From positions 310,001 through 374,000 of the forward strand of contig JARDYH010000018.1 of assembly GCA_029215795.1 (NCBI GenBank): a stretch of DNA of 64,000 nt, in the 5' to 3' direction. Position numbers and translations under genes: made by a program. The DNA comes from Anniella stebbinsi (lineage: Eukaryota > Chordata > Lepidosauria > Squamata > Anniellidae). Positions within the stretch are counted from its first letter, which is position 1; the number at the start of each line of letters is the position of its first letter. The notes under the pieces are model-generated. The model saw nothing but the letters and a program-made list of their open reading frames with translations. It was not told the DNA's origin and did no database searches. Below are positions 46,901 through 57,126 of this stretch, one piece after another.

Positions 46901-47742
46901 AGTCTAGGGGAAGAAGGGGAAGTATAGAGGGAAGGGGAAGTCTAGGGGAAGAAGGGGAAGTCTAGAGGGAAGGGGAAGTCTAGGGGAAGTCTAGGGGAAG
47001 AAGGGGAAGTCTAGAGGGAAGGGGAAGTCTAGGGGAAGTCTAGGGGAAGAAGGGGAAGTATAGAGGGAAGGGGAAGTCTAGGAGAAGTCTAAGGGAAGAA
47101 GGGGAAGTCTAGGGGAAGAAGGGGAAGTATAGAGGGAAGGGGAAGTCTAGGGGAAGAAGAGGAAGTCTAGGGGAAGAAGGGGAAGTCTAGGGGAAGAAGG
47201 GGAAGTATAGAGGGAAGGGGAAGTCTAGGGGAAGAAGGGGAAGTATAGAGGGAAGGGGAAGACTACAGGAAGTCTAGGGGAAGAAGGGGAAGTCTAGGGG
47301 AAGTCTAGGGGAAGCAGGGGAAGTATAGAGGGAAGGGGAAGTCTAATGGAAGAAGGGGAAGTATAGAGGGAAGGGGAAGTATAGGGGAAGAAGGGGATGT
47401 CTAGGGGAAGAAGGGGAAGTCTAGGGGAAGAAGGGGAAGTAGAGAGGGAAGGGGAAGTCTAGGGGAAGTCTAGGGGAAGAAGGGGAAGTATAGAGGGAAG
47501 GGGAAGTATAGGGGAAGAAGGGGAAGTCTAGGGGAAGAAGGGGAAGTCTAGGGGAAGAAGGGGAAGTATAGAGGGAAGAGAAAGTCTAGGGGAAGAAGGG
47601 GAAGTATAGAGGGAAGGGGAAGTCCAGGGGAAGTCTAGGGGTAGAAGGGGAAGTCTAGGGGAAGAAGGGGAAGAAGGGAAGGTATAGAGGGAAGGGGAAG
47701 TCTACGGGAAGTCTAGGGGAAGAAGGGGAAGTCTAGGGGAAG
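37966..47742 (+). repeat. Cluster 3: shortened composite block (9,777 bp)
   Basis: This is the third version of the cluster, 4,415 bp shorter than cluster 2. It follows cluster 2 at offset 14,192-14,193 to about 43.5 kb. The offset then drops to 10,650 (TATAGAAGG at 43531 against 32881), so 3,543 bp containing one W copy, the GTAGAATGGG block and the GGCAAGG modules is missing. A further 354 bp is missing near 44.2 kb. It has a single TAGATGG (44661) and a single GGGGCTG (46871). It keeps the GTTAAGGGG segment (about 44391) lost by cluster 2. Its last part lies 9,777 bp from cluster 2. A private GGAATTCTAGG lies near 37951, just before its start. Confidence 0.8.
40450..43500 (+). repeat. Nested W duplications in cluster 3 (two copies)
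   Basis: GTATAAAGGG at 41499 and 43323 (step 1824) and TATAGCGAG at 40650, 41952 and 42642 (steps 1302 and 690) match the first two copies of cluster 2. The third copy is absent because of the 3,543-bp deletion that ends near 43.5 kb. Confidence 0.7.
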
Positions 47743-50700
47743 AAGGGGAAGTCTAGGGGAAGAAGAGGAAGTATAGAGGGAAGGGGAAGTCTAGGGGAAA
47801 AAGGGGAAGTCTAGGGGAAGAAGGGGAAGTCTAGGGGAAGTCTAGGGGAAGAAGGGGAAGTATAGAGGAAAGGGGAAGTCTAGGGGAAGAAGGGGAAATC
47901 TAGGAGAAGAAGGGGAACTCTAGGGGAAGAAGGGGAAGTATAGAGGGAATTGGAAGTCTAGGGGAAGAAGGGGAAATCTAGGGGAAGTCTAGGGAGGAAG
48001 GGGAAGTATAGAGGGAAGGGGAAGTGTAGGGGAAGTCTTGGGGAAGAAGGGGAAGTCTAGGGGAAGACGTGGAAGTCTAGGGGAAGAAGGGGAAGTATAG
48101 AGGGAAAGGGAAGTCAAGGGGTAGACTAGGGGAAGAAGGGGAAGTATAGAGGGAAGGGGAAGTCCAGGGGAAGTCTAGGGGAAGAAGGGGAAGTATAGAG
48201 GGAAGGGGAAGTGTAGGGGAAGAAGGGGAAGTATAGAGGGAAGGGGAAGTCTAGGGGAAGTCTAGGGGAAGAAGGGGATGTCTAGGGGAAGAAGGGGAAG
48301 TAGAGAGGGAAGGGGAAGTCTAGGGGAAGTCTAGGGGAAGAAGGGGAAGTATAGAGGGAAGGGAAGTCTAGGGGAAGTCTAGGGGAAGAAGGGGAAGTAT
48401 AGAGGGAAGGGGAAGTCTAGGGGAAGAAGGGGAAGTCTAGGGGAAGAAGGGGAAGTATAGGGGAAGAAGGGGAAGTATAGAGGGAAGAGAAAGTCTAGGG
48501 GAAGAAGGGGAAGTATAGAGGCAATGGGAAGTCTAGGGGAAGTCTAGGGGAAGAAGGGGAAGTCTAGGGGAAGAATGGGAAGTCTAGGGGAAGAAGGGGA
48601 AGTCTAAGGGAAGAAGGGGAAGTCTAGGGGAAGAAGGGGAAGTATAGAGGGAAGGGGAAGTCTAGGGGAAGAAGAGGAAGTCTAGGGGAAGAAGGAGAAG
48701 TCTAGGGGAAGAAGGGGAAGTATAGAGGAAAGGGGAAGTCTAGGGGAAGAAGGGGACGTATAGAGGGAAGGGGAAGTCTAGGGGAAGAAGGGGAAGTCTA
48801 GGGGAAGAAGGGGAAGTCTAGGGGAAGAAGGGGAAGTAGAGAGGGAAGGGGAAGTCTAGGGGAAGTCTAGGGGAAGAAGGGGAAGTATAGAGGGAAGGGA
48901 AGTCTATGGGAAGTCTAGGGGAAGAAGGGGAAGTATAGAGGGAAGGGGAAGTCTAGGGGAAGAAGGGGAAGTCTAGGGGAAGAAGGGGAAGTATAGAGGG
49001 AAGAGAAAGTCTAGGGGAAGAAGGGGAAGTATAGAGGGAAGGGGAAGTCCAGGGGAAGTCTAGGGGTAGAAGGGGAAGTCTAGGGGAAGAAGGGGAAGAA
49101 GGGAAGGTATAGAGGGAAGGGGAAGTCTACGGGAAGTCTAGGGGAAGAAGGAGAGGTCTAGGGGAAGAAGGGGAAATCTAGGGGAAGAAGAGGAAGTATA
49201 GAGGGAAGGGGAAGTCTAGGGGAAAAAGGGGAAGTCTAGGGGAAGAAGGGGAAGTATAGAGGAAAGGGGAAGTCTAGGGGAAGAAGGGGAAATCTAGGAG
49301 AAGAAGGGGAACTCTAGGGGAAGAAGGGGAAGTATAGAGGGAAGGGGAAGTCTAGGGGAAGAAGGGGAAATCTAGGGGAAGTCTAGGGAAGAAGGGGAAG
49401 TATAGAGGGAAGGGGAAGTGTAGGGGAAGTCTTGGGGAAGAAGGAGAAGTCTAGGGGAAGACGTGGAAGTCTAGGGGAAGAAGGGGAAGTATAGAGGGAA
49501 GGGGAAGTCAAGGGGTACACTAGGGGAAGAAGGGGAAGTATAGAGGGAAGGGGAAGTCTAGGGGAAGTCTAGGAGAAGAAGGGGAAGTCTAGAGGAAATC
49601 TAGAGGAAGAAGGGGAAGTATAGAGGGAAGGGGAAGTCTAATGGAAGAAGGGGAAGTATAGAGGGAAGGGGAAGTCTAGGGGAAGTCTAGGGGAAGAAGG
49701 GGAAGTCTAGGGGAAGTCTAGGGGAAGAAGGGAAAGTATAGAGGGAAGGGGAAGTCTAGTGGAAGTCTAGGGGAAGAAGGGGAAGTATAGAGGAAAGGTT
49801 AAGTCTAGGGGAAGTCTAGGGGAAGAAGGGGCAGTATAGAGGGAAGGGGAAGTCTAGGGGAAGTCTAGGGGAAGAAGGGGAAGTATAGAGGGAAGGGGAA
49901 GTCTAGGGGAAGTCTAGGGGAAGAAGGGGAAGTCTAGGGGAAGAAGGGGAAGTATAGAGGGAAGGGGAAGTCTAGGGGAAGTCTAGGGGAAGAAGGGGAA
50001 GTCTAGGGGAAGAAGGGGAAGTCTAGGGGAAGAAGGGGAAGTATAGAGGGAAGGGGAAGTCTAGGGGAAGTCTAGGGGAAGAAGTGGAAGTCTAGGGGAA
50101 GTAGGGGAAGTCTAGGGGAAGTCTAGGGGAAGAAGGGGAAGTATAGAGGGAAGGGGAAGTCTAGGGGAAGAAGGGGAAGTCTAGGAGAAGAAGGGGAAGT
50201 CTAGGGGAAGAAGGGGAAGTATAGAGGGAAGGGGAAGTCTAGGGGATGTCTAGGGGGAGAAGGGGAAATCTAAGGGAAGAAGGGGAAGTCTAGGGGAAGA
50301 AGGGGAAGTCTAGGGGAAGAAGGGGAAGTATAGAGGGAAGGGGAAGTCTAGGGGAAGTCTAGGGGAAGAAGGGGAAGTATAGAGGGAAGGGGAAGTCTAG
50401 GGGAAGTCTAGGGGAAGAAGGGGAAGTATAGCGAGAAGGGGAAGTCTAGGGGAAGTCTAGGGGAAGAAGGGGAAGTATAGAGGAAAGGGAAATCTAGGGG
50501 AAGTCTAGGGGAAGAAGGGGCAGTATAGAGGGAAGGGGAAGACTAGGGGAAGTCTAGGGGAAGAAGGGGAAGTATAGAGGGAAGGGGAAGTCTAGGGGAA
50601 GTCTAGGGGAAGAAGGGGAAGTCTAGGGGAAGAAGGGGAAGTCTAGGGGAAGAAGGGGAAGTCTAGAGGGAAGGGGAAGTCTAGGGGAAGTCTAGGGGAA

Positions 50701-51414
50701 GAAGGGGAAGTCTAGGGGAAGAAGGGGAAGTATAGAGGGAAGGGGAAGTCTAGGGGAAGTCTAAGGGAAGAAGGGGAAGTCTAGGGGAAGAAGGGGAAGT
50801 ATAGAGGGAAGGGGAAGTCTAGGGGAAGAAGAGGAAGTCTAGGGGAAGAAGGGGAAGTCTAGGGGAAGAAGGGGAAGTATAGAGGGAAGGGGAAGTCTAG
50901 GGGAAGAAGGGGAAGTATAGAGGGAAGGGGAAGACTACAGGAAGTCTAGGGGAAGAAGGGGAAGTCTAGGGGAAGTCTAGGGGAAGCAGGGGAAGTATAG
51001 AGGGAAGGGGAAGTCTAATGGAAGAAGGGGAAGTATAGAGGGAAGGGGAAGTATAGGGGAAGAAGGGGATGTCTAGGGGAAGAAGGGGAAGTCTAGGGGA
51101 AGAAGGGGAAGTAGAGAGGGAAGGGGAAGTCTAGGGGAAGTCTAGGGGAAGAAGGGGAAGTATAGAGGGAAGGGGAAGTATAGGGGAAGAAGGGGAAGTC
51201 TAGGGGAAGAAGGGGAAGTCTAGGGGAAGAAGGGGAAGTATAGAGGGAAGAGAAAGTCTAGGGGAAGAAGGGGAAGTATAGAGGGAAGGGGAAGTCCAGG
51301 GGAAGTCTAGGGGTAGAAGGGGAAGTCTAGGGGAAGAAGGGGAAGAAGGGAAGGTATAGAGGGAAGGGGAAGTCTACGGGAAGTCTAGGGGAAGAAGGGG
51401 AAGTCTAGGGGAAG
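47743..51414 (+). repeat. X-I' (3,672 bp), start of super-repeat copy 2
   Basis: This full-length X unit matches X-I at offset 47,742, including TACACTA at 49516, which no other X unit in the window carries. It lacks the X-I variants at 965 and 3538. Confidence 0.9.
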
Positions 51415-53454
51415 AAGGGGAAGTCTAGGGGAAGAAGAGGAAGTATAGAGGGAAGGGGAAGTCTAGGGGAAAAAGGGGAAGTCTAGGGGAAGAAGGGGAA
51501 GTCTAGGGGAAGTCTAGGGGAAGAAGGGGAAGTATAGAGGAAAGGGGAAGTCTAGGGGAAGAAGGGGAAATCTAGGAGAAGAAGGGGAACTCTAGGGGAA
51601 GAAGGGGAAGTATAGAGGGAATTGGAAGTCTAGGGGAAGAAGGGGAAATCTAGGGGAAGTCTAGGGAGGAAGGGGAAGTATAGAGGGAAGGGGAAGTGTA
51701 GGGGAAGTCTTGGGGAAGAAGGGGAAGTCTAGGGGAAGACGTGGAAGTCTAGGGGAAGAAGGGGAAGTATAGAGGGAAAGGGAAGTCAAGGGGTAGACTA
51801 GGGGAAGAAGGGGAAGTATAGAGGGAAGGGGAAGTCCAGGGGAAGTCTAGGGGAAGAAGGGGAAGTATAGAGGGAAGGGGAAGTGTAGGGGAAGAAGGGG
51901 AAGTATAGAGGGAAGGGGAAGTCTAGGGGAAGTCTAGGGGAAGAAGGGGATGTCTAGGGGAAGAAGGGGAAGTAGAGAGGGAAGGGGAAGTCTAGGGGAA
52001 GTCTAGGGGAAGAAGGGGAAGTATAGAGGGAAGGGAAGTCTAGGGGAAGTCTAGGGGAAGAAGGGGAAGTATAGAGGGAAGGGGAAGTCTAGGGGAAGAA
52101 GGGGAAGTCTAGGGGAAGAAGGGGAAGTATAGGGGAAGAAGGGGAAGTATAGAGGGAAGAGAAAGTCTAGGGGAAGAAGGGGAAGTATAGAGGCAATGGG
52201 AAGTCTAGGGGAAGTCTAGGGGAAGAAGGGGAAGTCTAGGGGAAGAATGGGAAGTCTAGGGGAAGAAGGGGAAGTCTAAGGGAAGAAGGGGAAGTCTAGG
52301 GGAAGAAGGGGAAGTATAGAGGGAAGGGGAAGTCTAGGGGAAGAAGAGGAAGTCTAGGGGAAGAAGGAGAAGTCTAGGGGAAGAAGGGGAAGTATAGAGG
52401 AAAGGGGAAGTCTAGGGGAAGAAGGGGACGTATAGAGGGAAGGGGAAGTCTAGGGGAAGAAGGGGAAGTCTAGGGGAAGAAGGGGAAGTCTAGGGGAAGA
52501 AGGGGAAGGAGAGAGGGAAGGGGAAGTCTAGGGGAAGTCTAGGGGAAGAAGGGGAAGTATAGAGGGAAGGGGAAGTCTAGGGGAAGAAGGGGAAGTCTAG
52601 GGGAAGAAGGGGAAGTATAGAGGGAAGAGAAAGTCTAGGGGAAGAAGGGGAAGTATAGAGGGAAGGGGAAGTCCAGGGGAAGTCTAGGGGTAGAAGGAGA
52701 GGTCTAGGGGAAGAAGGGGAAATCTAGGGGAAGAAGAGGAAGTATAGAGGGAAGGGGAAGTCTAGGGGAAAAAGGGGAAGTCTAGGGGAAGAAGGGGAAG
52801 TATAGAGGAAAGGGGAAGTCTAGGGGAAGAAGGGGAAATCTAGGAGAAGAAGGGGAACTCTAGGGGAAGAAGGGGAAGTATAGAGGGAAGGGGAAGTCTA
52901 GGGGAAGAAGGGGAAATCTAGGGGAAGTCTAGGGAAGAAGGGGAAGTATAGAGGGAAGGGGAAGTGTAGGGGAAGTCTTGGGGAAGAAGGAGAAGTCTAG
53001 GGGAAGACGTGGAAGTCTAGGGGAAGAAGGGGAAGTATAGAGGGAAGGGGAAGTCTAATGGAAGAAGGGGAAGTATAGAGGGAAGGGGAAGTATAGGGGA
53101 AGAAGGGGATGTCTAGGGGAAGAAGGGGAAGTCTAGGGGAAGAAGGGGAAGTAGAGAGGGAAGGGGAAGTCTAGGGGAAGTCTAGGGGAAGAAGGGGAAG
53201 TATAGAGGGAAGGGGAAGTATAGGGGAAGAAGGGGAAGTCTAGGGGAAGAAGGGGAAGTCTAGGGGAAGAAGGGGAAGTATAGAGGGAAGAGAAAGTCTA
53301 GGGGAAGAAAGGGAAGTATAGAGGGAAGGGGAAGTCCAGGGGAAGTCTAGGGGTAGAAGGGGAAGTCTAGGGGAAGAAGGGGAAGAAGGGAAGGTATAGA
53401 GGGAAGGGGAAGTCTACGGGAAGTCTAGGGGAAGAAGGGGAAGTCTAGGGGAAT
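51415..53454 (+). repeat. X-II', deletion derivative (2,040 bp)
   Basis: It has the same 1,506-bp deletion junction as X-II and the same GGAGAG variant (52509). It is 126 bp shorter through two further losses. One is a 48-bp phrase with CTATGGG near 52.57 kb. The other is 78 bp near 52.70 kb, where GGGGTAGAAGG is joined directly to AGAGGTCTAGG, removing the GGTATAG and GTCTACGGG words. A GAATAAGG variant lies at 53454. Confidence 0.85.
52492..52526 (+). other. 35-nt uninterrupted purine run (second copy)
   Basis: This is the super-repeat partner of the tract at 4750-4784, with the same T-to-G change at 52509. Its exact conservation supports the 47.7-kb duplication, and it is an equally strong triplex candidate. 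Confidence 0.65.
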
Positions 53455-56400
53455 AAGGGGAAGTCTAGGGGAAGAAGAGGAAGTATAGAGGGAAGGGGAA
53501 GTCTAGGGGAAAAAGGGGAAGTCTAGGGGAAGAAGGGGAAGTCTAGGGGAAGTCTAAAGGAAGAAGGGGAAGTATAGAGGAAAGGGGAAGTCTAGGGGAA
53601 GAAGGGGAAATCTAGGAGAAGAAGGGGAACTCTAGGGGAAGAAGGGGAAGTATAGAGGGAATTGGAAGTCTAGGGGAAGAAGGGGAAATCTAGGGGAAGT
53701 CTAGGGAGGAAGGGGAAGTATAGAGGGAAGGGGAAGTGTAGGGGAAGTCTTGGGGAAGAAGGGGAAGTCTAGGGGAAGACGTGGAAGTCTAGGGGAAGAA
53801 GGGGAAGTATAGAGGGAAAGGGAAGTCAAGGGGTAGACTAGGGGAAGAAGGGGAAGTATAGAGGGAAGGGGAAGTCCAGGGGAAGTCTAGGGGAAGAAGG
53901 GGAAGTATAGAGGGAAGGGGAAGTGTAGGGGAAGAAGGGGAAGTATAGAGGGAAGGGGAAGTCTAGGGGAAGTCTAGGGGAAGAAGGGGATGTCTAGGGG
54001 AAGAAGGGGAAGTAGAGAGGGAAGGGGAAGTCTAGGGGAAGTCTAGGGGAAGAAGGGGAAGTATAGAGGGAAGGGAAGTCTAGGGGAAGTCTAGGGGAAG
54101 AAGGGGAAGTATAGAGGGAAGGGGAAGTCTAGGGGAAGAAGGGGAAGTCTAGGGGAAGAAGGGGAAGTATAGGGGAAGAAGGGGAAGTATAGAGGGAAGA
54201 GAAAGTCTAGGGGAAGAAGGGGAAGTATAGAGGCAATGGGAAGTCTAGGGGAAGTCTAGGGGAAGAAGGGGAAGTCTAGGGGAAGAATGGGAAGTCTAGG
54301 GGAAGAAGGGGAAGTCTAAGGGAAGAAGGGGAAGTCTAGGGGAAGAAGGGGAAGTATAGAGGGAAGGGGAAGTCTAGGGGAAGAAGAGGAAGTCTAGGGG
54401 AAGAAGGAGAAGTCTAGGGGAAGAAGGGGAAGTATAGAGGAAAGGGGAAGTCTAAGGGAAGAAGGGGACGTATAGAGGGAAGGGGAAGTCTAGGGGAAGA
54501 AGGGGAAGTCTAGGGGAAGAAGGGGAAGTCTAGGGGAAGAAGGGGAAGTAGAGAGGGAAGGGGAAGTCTAGGGGAAGTCTAGGGGAAGAAGGGGAAGTAT
54601 AGAGGGAAGGGAAGTCTATGGGAAGTCTAGGGGAAGAAGGGGAAGTATAGAGGGAAGGGGAAGTCTAGGGGAAGAAGGGGAAGTCTAGGGGAAGAAGGGG
54701 AAGTATAGAGGGAAGAGAAAGTCTAGGGGAAGAAGGGGAAGTATAGAGGGAAGGGGAAGTCCAGGGGAAGTCTAGGGGTAGAAGGGGAAGTCTAGGGGAA
54801 GAAGGGGAAGAAGGGAAGGTATAGAGGGAAGGGGAAGTCTACGGGAAGTCTAGGGGAAGAAGGAGAGGTCTAGGGGAAGAAGGGGAAATCTAGGGGAAGA
54901 AGAGGAAGTATAGAGGGAAGGGGAAGTCTAGGGGAAAAAGGGGAAGTCTAGGGGAAGAAGGGGAAGTATAGAGGAAAGGGGAAGTCTAGGGGAAGAAGGG
55001 GAAATCTAGGAGAAGAAGGGGAACTCTAGGGGAAGAAGGGGAAGTATAGAGGGAAGGGGAAGTCTAGGGGAAGAAGGGGAAATCTAGGGGAAGTCTAGGG
55101 AAGAAGGGGAAGTATAGAGGGAAGGGGAAGTGTAGGGGAAGTCTTGGGGAAGAAGGAGAAGTCTAGGGGAAGACGTGGAAGTCTAGGGGAAGAAGGGGAT
55201 GTATAGAGGGAAGGGGAAGTCAAGGGGTAGACTAGGGGAAGAAGGGGAAGTATAGAGGGAAGGGGAAGTCTAGGGGAAGTCTAGGAGAAGAAGGGGAAGT
55301 CTAGAGGAAATCTAGAGGAAGAAGGGGAAGTATAGAGGGAAGGGGAAGTCTAATGGAAGAAGGGGAAGTATAGAGGGAAGGGGAAGTCTAGGGGAAGTCT
55401 AGGGGAAGAAGGGGAAGTCTAGGGGAAGTCTAGGGGAAGAAGGGAAAGTATAGAGGGAAGGGGAAGTCTAGTGGAAGTCTAGGGGAAGAAGGGGAAGTAT
55501 AGAGGAAAGGTTAAGTCTAGGGGAAGTCTAGGGGAAGAAGGGGCAGTATAGAGGGAAGGGGAAGTCTAGGGGAAGTCTAGGGGAAGAAGGGGAAGTATAG
55601 AGGGAAGGGGAAGTCTAGGGGAAGTCTAGGGGAAGAAGGGGAAGTCTAGGGGAAGAAGGGGAAGTATAGAGGGAAGGGGAAGTCTAGGGGAAGTCTAGGG
55701 GAAGAAGGGGAAGTCTAGGGGAAGAAGGGGAAGTCTAGGGGAAGAAGGGGAAGTATAGAGGGAAGGGGAAGTCTAGGGGAAGTCTAGGGGAAGAAGTGGA
55801 AGTCTAGGGGAAGTAGGGGAAGTCTAGGGGAAGTCTAGGGGAAGAAGGGGAAGTATAGAGGGAAGGGGAAGTCTAGGGGAAGAAGGGGAAGTCTAGGAGA
55901 AGAAGGGGAAGTCTAGGGGAAGAAGGGGAAGTATAGAGGGAAGGGGAAGTCTAGGGGATGTCTAGGGGGAGAAGGGGAAATCTAAGGGAAGAAGGGGAAG
56001 TCTAGGGGAAGAAGGGGAAGTCTAGGGGAAGAAGGGGAAGTATAGAGGGAAGGGGAAGTCTAGGGGAAGTCTAGGGGAAGAAGGGGAAGTATAGAGGGAA
56101 GGGGAAGTCTAGGGGAAGTCTAGGGGAAGAAGGGGAAGTATAGCGAGAAGGGGAAGTCTAGGGGAAGTCTAGGGGAAGAAGGGGAAGTATAGAGGAAAGG
56201 GAAATCTAGGGGAAGTCTAGGGGAAGAAGGGGCAGTATAGAGGGAAGGGGAAGACTAGGGGAAGTCTAGGGGAAGAAGGGGAAGTATAGAGGGAAGGGGA
56301 AGTCTAGGGGAAGTCTAGGGGAAGAAGGGGAAGTCTAGGGGAAGAAGGGGAAGTCTAGGGGAAGAAGGGGAAGTCTAGAGGGAAGGGGAAGTCTAGGGGA

Positions 56401-57126
56401 AGTCTAGGGGAAGAAGGGGAAGTCTAGGGGAAGAAGGGGAAGTATAGAGGGAAGGGGAAGTCTAGGGGAAGTCTAAGGGAAGAAGGGGAAGTCTAGGGGA
56501 AGAAGGGGAAGTATAGAGGGAAGGGGAAGTCTAGGGGAAGAAGAGGAAGTCTAGGGGAAGAAGGGGAAGTCTAGGGGAAGAAGGGGAAGTATAGAGGGAA
56601 GGGGAAGTCTAGGGGAAGAAGGGGAAGTATAGAGGGAAGGGGAAGACTACAGGAAGTCTAGGGGAAGAAGGGGAAGTCTAGGGGAAGTCTTGGGGAAGCA
56701 GGGGAAGTATAGAGGGAAGGGGAAGTCTAATGGAAGAAGGGGAAGTATAGAGGGAAGGGGAAGTATAGGGGAAGAAGGGGATGTCTAGGGGAAGAAGGGG
56801 AAGTCTAGGGGAAGAAGGGGAAGTAGAGAGGGAAGGGGAAGTCTAGGGGAAGTCTAGGGGAAGAAGGGGAAGTATAGAGGGAAGGGGAAGTATAGGGGAA
56901 GAAGGGGAAGTCTAGGGGAAGAAGGGGAAGTCTAGGGGAAGAAGGGGAAGTATAGAGGGAAGAGAAAGTCTAGGGGAAGAAGGGGAAGTATAGAGGGAAG
57001 GGGAAGTCCAGGGGAAGTCTAGGGGTAGAAGGGGAAGTCTAGGGGAAGAAGGGGAAGAAGGGAAGGTATAGAGGGAAGGGGAAGTCTACGGGAAGTCTAG
57101 GGGAAGAAGGGGAAGTCTAGGGGAAG
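53455..57126 (+). repeat. X-III' (3,672 bp)
   Basis: This full-length X unit matches X-III at offset 47,616, including the private marks CTAAAGGAAG (about 53554), GGATGTATAG (55200) and GTCTTGGGGAAGCAGG (56691). Its own variants are at 53310 (GAAAGGG) and 54455 (TCTAAGG). Confidence 0.9.

Larger units (their letters stand above)
1..47742 (+). repeat. 47.7-kb super-repeat, copy 1 (complete period)
   Basis: The order of blocks X-I, X-II(deleted), X-III, cluster 1, cluster 2, cluster 3 spans 47,742 bp and then restarts. Seen directly: the rare word GAGGGAATTGG lies at 201, 3873, 6039, 9711, 23974 and 38166 (intervals 3672, 2166, 3672, 14263, 14192), then at 47943 (9777), after which the spacing restarts as 3672, 2040, 3672 (51615, 53655, 57327). 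Private variants of individual blocks recur at the matching place one period later: TACACTA at 1774 and 49516, a GGAGAG variant at 4767 and 52509, GTCTTGGGGAAGCAGG at 9075 and 56691. These show that the long period, not just the 3.7-kb one, was duplicated. The start is set by the window edge, so the phase is arbitrary. Confidence 0.9.

Noticed and set aside
9511..47742. Insertion of a mobile element enlarging the clusters
   Set aside because: The extra length is made wholly of the same words and of pieces traceable to X. No terminal repeats, target-site duplications or foreign sequence are visible.
1..47742. Exact 13-fold relation between 3,672 and 47,742 bp
   Set aside because: 13 x 3672 is 47,736, close to the super-period, but the clusters do not keep the 3,672-bp step, so the near match is coincidence.
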